Assembly (NCBI RefSeq): GCF_030012985.1
Contig: NZ_CP120233.1
Location: 1,240,001-1,304,000, forward strand
DNA length: 64,000 bases
Direction of reading: 5' to 3'
DNA from: Microbulbifer sp. VAAF005
GTDB taxonomy: Bacteria; Pseudomonadota; Gammaproteobacteria; Pseudomonadales; Cellvibrionaceae
Positions 59,702 through 64,000 of this stretch are shown here, piece by piece. A program made the translations under genes and the position numbers. Under the pieces are notes generated by a model. It was given only the letters and a program-made list of their open reading frames with translations, had not been told where the DNA came from and ran no database searches. Position 1 is the stretch's first letter, and every line of letters begins with the position of its first letter.

Positions 59702-60805
59702 ATGTCTGACGTTCCTGCTATTTTGAGCGCACGGACTCATATGCAACTTCCGGGTAATGATGAGCTAATCCGAAAAATGCCATGCCCATCTACTATCGCT
59801 TTAACTATTGAACGAACCCGTAATGAGATTTCCCGAATATTACGAGGGGAGGATGATCGACTTTTGGTTGTGGTAGGCCCGTGTTCAATTCATGACCCCA
59901 TCGCCGCACTAGATTATGCGCAAAAGCTATCTGAGATTAAGTCCCAGTTTGAAAGTAATCTCTGCCTGGTAATGCGTACCTATTTTGAAAAGCCACGTAC
60001 CACCATCGGCTGGAAAGGTTTTATTTACGACCCCAATTTAGATGGTAGTGCCGATATGCATACTGGGCTCACTCTGGCTCGGGAACTATTGCTTAATATC
60101 AATGCTCTGGGCCTGGGAGCAGCCACCGAATTTCTTTGTCCCTTGAACGCACTATACATCGCAGACCTGATTTCCTGGGGAGCCATTGGTGCCCGCACCA
60201 CAGAATCACAAACACACCGGGAATTAGCTTCAGCACTTCCTTGCCCTATCGGATTTAAAAATAGTACCGACGGAAATATCAAAGTTGCAATGAATGCGAT
60301 CCAAGCTGCCCAATTTCAACAGATATTCTGCACCACGATTCGCAATGGAAAATTTGAAGCAGTTCAGTCTACAGGCAACTCTAATTGCCACTTAATTCTT
60401 CGCGGAGGAACAATACCCAATTACTACCCCGAAGACATCAAACTGGCGATATCCCAACTTGACTCTGTATCGCTACCGACCGGCATTATGGTTGATTGCA
60501 GTCATGGTAATAGCCAAAAGAAACATGGTAACCAAATGGTTGTTGTGGATTCATTGTGCGATCAAATGGGTTCAGGACAACAAAACATTTCAGCCGTAAT
60601 GATTGAGAGTTTCCTCGAAGAGGGCAATCAAAAGATCAGCAAACCAGCCAATATGCGCTATGGGCAATCCGTTACCGATGCTTGTATCGGATGGAAGGAT
60701 ACCTACCATATTTTAGAGCTGCTATCTGAAGCAGTTGTCAGGCGCCGCCATCTATTCACCGCATCGCACAACATGGAAGTGGAGCTGAGTCAAAGTGCTA
60801 TATAA
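59702..60805 (+). CDS. 3-deoxy-7-phosphoheptulonate (DAHP) synthase, AroFGH type
   Basis: First enzyme of the shikimate path: joins phosphoenolpyruvate and erythrose 4-phosphate. The 367 residues have GPCSIHDP, KPRTTIGWKGFIYDP, TTESQTHRELASALP, GFKNSTDG, LRGGTIPNY and MVDCSHGNSQKKH, which hold the metal Cys/His and substrate Arg/Lys residues. A GAAAAGGA ribosome-binding site precedes ATG 59702. It follows entD by 51 bases; it likely raises chorismate for DHB when iron is low. Which aromatic amino acid inhibits it, if any, cannot be told. Confidence 0.94.
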   Translation: MSDVPAILSARTHMQLPGNDELIRKMPCPSTIALTIERTRNEISRILRGEDDRLLVVVGPCSIHDPIAALDYAQKLSEIKSQFESNLCLVMRTYFEKPRTTIGWKGFIYDPNLDGSADMHTGLTLARELLLNINALGLGAATEFLCPLNALYIADLISWGAIGARTTESQTHRELASALPCPIGFKNSTDGNIKVAMNAIQAAQFQQIFCTTIRNGKFEAVQSTGNSNCHLILRGGTIPNYYPEDIKLAISQLDSVSLPTGIMVDCSHGNSQKKHGNQMVVVDSLCDQMGSGQQNISAVMIESFLEEGNQKISKPANMRYGQSVTDACIGWKDTYHILELLSEAVVRRRHLFTASHNMEVELSQSAI

Positions 60806-60827
60806 CTATTCTACGTTAGATTTAAGC

Positions 60828-60857
60828 TGCTATCCCCGAAGGCGGGGTAGGCAGCAA
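60828..60857 (+). terminator. Hairpin at the end of the siderophore operon
   Basis: GCTGC-ATCCCC / GGGGT-GCAGC with small mismatches and a 6-base loop, 22 bases after the DAHP synthase stop. There is no T run. Confidence 0.5.
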
Positions 60858-60982
60858 TGAACAAATTCTGCAATCCCTAAAGCAACTTTATTTGAAATAA
60901 CTTAATCCAATAGATATAGATTAAATCCAAAATATACCCAGAAAGTAATTGAGGAAATATGGGCATACTAGTATTGCTTACC

Positions 60983-61180
60983 CTATAGCAAAAGAGATAT
61001 TTCATGGCAGTTCAACCCACCATGACTAGAATCGGATTTACCAAGATGAATAAGCCCATATTTAGTATATAAATCAATAAGATCATCCTGACATATCAGA
61101 TAAGTTCTCTTTTTTCCTAGATCTCTCATAGAACTAATATAATTAGAGCACCCAAAACAATTTAGCCTTTTATCTAATCA
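60983..61180 (-). pseudogene. GNAT acetyltransferase remnant
   Basis: An open stretch with a 48-residue frame (ATG 61129) reading KKRTYLICQDDLIDLYTKYG, then LIHLGKSDSSHGG and ending HEISLLL. This resembles the C-terminal part of small GNATs (YLIxxDxLxxFYxKxGF ... SSHGG). The N-terminal half is not found upstream. It is probably a fragment; by eye only. Confidence 0.45.
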
Positions 61181-61404
61181 ATAGCACCATCAATAACATC
61201 AAGATTTTCCTGATAGGCCAAGCCTGCCCCATCCACCTTTAGAGTTACCAATCATTTTTAGCCGGACATACAAATTTTGAAATTTGCGAAACGCTTTAAT
61301 TTTCACCAGAAAAATATTCAAAGTACGCCTAGAAAACCAAAGTGAAATGGATACCTTCTCAAATACTCCCAATGTACACACTTGGCTACCAACAAACTAC
61401 ATAC

Positions 61405-62193
61405 CTATCCCTCCCCAACATCTTCCATATTTTCACCTAAACACGCATCTATAAATTGTTGACCAAGGCTTGTTACAAACATATATTCTCGGCTTTCTTG
61501 CTCAACTTTCAAGTTGCCGCCTGAATTTGAAATCTCAATTTCGCCGACTTCTTGCTTAAAATCAATAAGCTGTAACCTCCGAAGATTATCAAGATAGCTT
61601 AAATACAGCTCAGGACATTTCACCTCAGCCCTTTCGCATATGGCTTTGAATCGATTTTTCATATCACCATAAACTTCATACTTCCACCAACTACGGGCAA
61701 ACCAGTTAGCATCTATTTCTGGATAACCTGGAAGAGCGCCAATAAATGCCAATAACTTAGCTTCATCTGGCGATAATTGCCGAATAATTTCAACAAATGT
61801 TGGGTGAGCTCTAATAGCAGCATCCTTATCCATTGAAGTAGCCAGTAAGTGTAAATACATCTCCCTTAATATATCTTGATAACCTGTAAACTTTAAAGAC
61901 TCAAGTAACGGTCCTGCCAAATGGAGTTCTGGAGTAACAATTTTTTTAGGGTCTTTAGATCTTATCTTTTTGGGGAGTTCTGAGGCAATATAGTCTTCAA
62001 TTTTCTCATACCCCCAAACAAGCCCAGCCACTGGCCGCAGTGCAAGGTTCGCGGCTTTAGCAATAGTCTGAAGACCTTTTCCAATTTCTTTTGCGGCAGG
62101 ACTAATAGCATCCTTATAAAGCTCTGGAACTACTGCCCCAACATTTAATGTCTTAGCTGTATCAATAATGTCATTTTCTTCTGTGTCTAACAT
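61405..62193 (-). CDS. Abi-alpha (DUF4393) family protein
   Basis: A 262-residue protein. It has an N-terminal helix (VPELYKDAISPAAKEIGKGLQTI) and a hydrophobic-helix stretch (ALRPVAGLVWGYEKIEDYIA), then the DUF4393 core with PELHLAGPLLESLKFTG, LREMYLHLLATSMD and HPTFVEIIRQLSPDEAKLL. It has a winged-helix-like C-terminus (LGQQFIDACLG). The family was named from lactococcal abortive infection. Its target is unknown. It lies alone in AT-rich DNA next to the siderophore locus, typical of solo defence genes. ATG 62193 is the start. Confidence 0.85.
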   Translation of the reverse strand: MLDTEENDIIDTAKTLNVGAVVPELYKDAISPAAKEIGKGLQTIAKAANLALRPVAGLVWGYEKIEDYIASELPKKIRSKDPKKIVTPELHLAGPLLESLKFTGYQDILREMYLHLLATSMDKDAAIRAHPTFVEIIRQLSPDEAKLLAFIGALPGYPEIDANWFARSWWKYEVYGDMKNRFKAICERAEVKCPELYLSYLDNLRRLQLIDFKQEVGEIEISNSGGNLKVEQESREYMFVTSLGQQFIDACLGENMEDVGEG

Positions 62194-62213
62194 AATACTC
62201 CCTAGCAGGGAAA

Positions 62214-63525
62214 ATAAATCTGCAGAAAATTTTACTATACTTCTTGTTCAACCAGAATTCATCCAGCCAAACATTAGATCAACCTCCCACCAGTCAAACT
62301 AAAATAACTTGACTATCGATTCATCCACCCAAAATCCTTGCAACATGGTTAATCAACAAATATTGCCATATCTCATCAAATTTTCAATACTATTTATCAG
62401 ACACAGCATCAATCATATACCCCAAATCTAATTTCTCCTCAGACACCATCAATTTACCTTCTCTCAAATCGATTGTAAGCCACCTATCACTTTATGTTAT
62501 CGAAAAATATTCGGCCACATTTCCTATTAAGCGCCTTGAGCTTGAACTTTAAATACATTGACATTTAAGATAACCATCTAAACCCACCAAGATCAGGCCT
62601 TTTTATATTTTCTATAACCCCCACCTTTTTACAGGGACACCCTCTCAATTAACGAAAATTGATATTAAAGTAAAACGCACTTTAAACTAATATTACTCAT
62701 AACTTAGGGCAACTATTAAATGACCAATTAAAGTTTTTATACTTTTCCAGACCCCCAGGTATATCTCCATATATTTCCACCCTCTGATTGAGTATTCTAC
62801 CTTACTCACCCCCTCCCTTAGGTATTTATTAGCTTGCTCAATATATAATTAAAATCGACGCTTACGTATTCTCCCACCTTCATTTGCAAAGCTTTCCTCC
62901 GCCATCCAGAAACCGAGAAAAGTAAACGGAATATAAAACCATAGAAGCACGAACTTTTCTTTAGTAGCGATGCCACAAATGCAGACGTAAAGCCGCCGAC
63001 AACCTATACGAATACATCTAGATAGCAGATACCGCCGCTACTTAATGGATGCCTATAACCGTATCTTTTGTACCACACATCTTAGCTATCCTAATATTTT
63101 TTTAAGCAATAAACGAAATTAAGCGCGGGCAGCCTGACGGGAAATCGCTTTTATAGCTGGAACTGGTTCAATCAGTCAACTAAAGTCCATCAGTCTATTT
63201 AATTCCACAGCATTTAAAAACTTATTACTCAAAGAGATACCACCAGCAGTGCTTTCCCTGCTTGTAAAAGACAGGATCTTCCACAAACACATCCCATATC
63301 TACGACTCCTAAAGAACAAGAAGATATATATACGGAAATTTCCAGTAAAAAATAAAAATCCTTTCGACCAATCATTCAGATTGGATACAATACGTATAAG
63401 CACCCTAAAAGGAACAAAATTAAAATCGATAGGTTGCCTTCAAATTCAACTCTTTTAAGTCTAATGAAAATTCCCTATAAAATAATTCAGATCAGAGTAT
63501 CCGAACGGTCGTTAACTTTTGTTTG
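62214..63525. other. AT-rich region without clear genes
   Basis: About 1.3 kb with many stops in all frames. A 75-residue frame (63176-63403, minus strand) and a short hydrophobic frame (LLWFYIPFTFLGFW, near 62880-62960, minus strand) have no start or family support. I see no terminator, tRNA or repeat array here. Confidence 0.4.
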
Positions 63526-63630
63526 CTAAAGGTTATGCCCATTGTACCTGGCTTCATTGATCGTCCAGATTATGCCAGCCAAAAGATAACCAGAAGCAAG
63601 GCAGCCTAATAATACCGGCAATGTCTCCAT
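63526..63630 (-). CDS. 34-residue membrane peptide
   Basis: A short frame METLPVLLGCLASGYLLAGI... ending YNGHNL. It has one membrane segment (about 5-24). It starts 12 bases after the 44-residue frame upstream. There is no clear ribosome-binding site. It may be a coupled partner or chance. Confidence 0.35.
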   Translation of the reverse strand: METLPVLLGCLASGYLLAGIIWTINEARYNGHNL

Positions 63631-63642
63631 GCTGAAAACAGG

Positions 63643-63777
63643 CTAATTATTAGCCAGCTGCCTTGATAAAAATCCCGGGAAAATAAACAAACAACCTGCC
63701 GCCAGCATCCCTCTCGTCAATACAAAATAAAGCGACCCTTTAGTACGAATCTTTTCCCATCTTTCTTTCGACTTCAT
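63643..63777 (-). CDS. 44-residue small membrane protein
   Basis: A frame MKSKERWEKIRTKGSLYFVL, then TRGMLAAGCLFIFPGFL and a short tail. The start, with a basic WEKIRxKG motif followed by a hydrophobic segment, resembles a widespread family of tiny membrane proteins of unknown function. It lies between the RDD gene and the 34-residue frame on the same strand. Support is the motif only. Confidence 0.5.
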   Translation of the reverse strand: MKSKERWEKIRTKGSLYFVLTRGMLAAGCLFIFPGFLSRQLANN

Positions 63778-63867
63778 TGCAGATCTCTACCCTTGAAAAT
63801 TAAGACCTTCAGCAGTGGGAAATTACAGATCCAAAAGATTCGTAATTTCCCCGATCACCTAGATTTG

Positions 63868-64000
63868 TTAGGAATGTATTACCACAGTTTTGGATAGATA
63901 ATCGTGAAACCCCCGCTTCTTGCTATCCCACCCCACCCAGAAATAGCCCAGGCATAAAGGAATCATTGAGATAAAGTAGCCAACGTACCTTAAAGAGTAC
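63868..64000 (-). CDS. RDD family membrane protein, C-terminal end (5' part outside window)
   Basis: The last 43 residues of a minus-strand gene running in from the right edge: LRYVGYFISMIPLCLGYFWV followed by WDSKKRGFHDYLSKTVVI. The ending, a membrane helix then D-x-K-K-x-G-x-H-D and a TxV strand, is the RDD family C-terminus. RDD proteins are small multi-pass membrane proteins, some acting as sodium/proton exchangers. Confidence 0.75.
   Translation of the reverse strand, partial: YSLRYVGYFISMIPLCLGYFWVGWDSKKRGFHDYLSKTVVIHS

Noticed and set aside
63176..63403. 75-residue minus-strand frame
   Set aside because: AT-rich, no clear ribosome-binding site or family; likely chance.

Overview
The window reads as chromosomal DNA of a marine gammaproteobacterium. 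The smc-zipA-ligA order, FadD, CsrA and ccmHI genes, a TonB receptor with a PepSY protein, and protein similarity recognised by eye suggest a Microbulbifer-like member of the Cellvibrionales. That assignment is inference, because there is no rRNA or other taxonomic marker here.

Layout. Positions 1-16500 are ordinary housekeeping DNA, mostly on the minus strand: an M28 peptidase cut by the left edge, fadD, an SCP2-like protein, an acyl-CoA dehydrogenase with an AraC regulator, fumC, a DUF4399 protein, ligA, zipA and smc. Positions 16500-18300 hold ccmI and ccmH without the rest of the ccm genes. Positions 18381-19772 hold three tandem copies of a promoter / tRNA-Val(TAC) / tRNA-Asp(GTC) / terminator unit. 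Positions 19800-33550 hold small metabolic genes (a GFA protein, acetyltransferases, a patatin with a frameshift, a lipase), an iron-uptake group (TonB receptor, membrane protein, PepSY protein), an AbgT transporter, trpS, a GlxA-type regulator and a rhodanese.

Positions 33800-41000 are accessory DNA: a csrA gene, a group II intron with its reverse transcriptase, two oppositely oriented copies of an Rhs C-terminal tail flanking a stand-alone AAA ATPase, a decayed rhs gene and a decayed transposase. A seven-repeat FG-GAP lipoprotein follows.

Positions 43615-60805 are a complete-looking catecholate siderophore locus. On the minus strand entC-entE-entB-entA make 2,3-dihydroxybenzoate (DHB) from chorismate, activate it and load it on the EntB carrier domain. 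On the plus strand lie fes (esterase), an mbtH-like gene, a 2416-residue two-module NRPS (C-A-T-C-A-T-TE), an EntS-like exporter, an EntD-type phosphopantetheinyl transferase and a DAHP synthase that would raise chorismate supply. Two Fur-box-like sites lie between the divergent arms. The second NRPS module carries the EntF serine code, while the first has a different, acidic pocket. The predicted product is therefore a trimer of DHB-X-Ser, with X probably a basic amino acid, rather than enterobactin. entE is split by a one-base shift in a C run. Several other genes show the same kind of C-run loss, so base-calling error must be considered before calling entE dead.

The right end (60800-64000) is AT-rich and gene-poor: an acetyltransferase remnant, an Abi-alpha (DUF4393) protein that may act in phage defence, two very small membrane ORFs and the end of an RDD-family gene.
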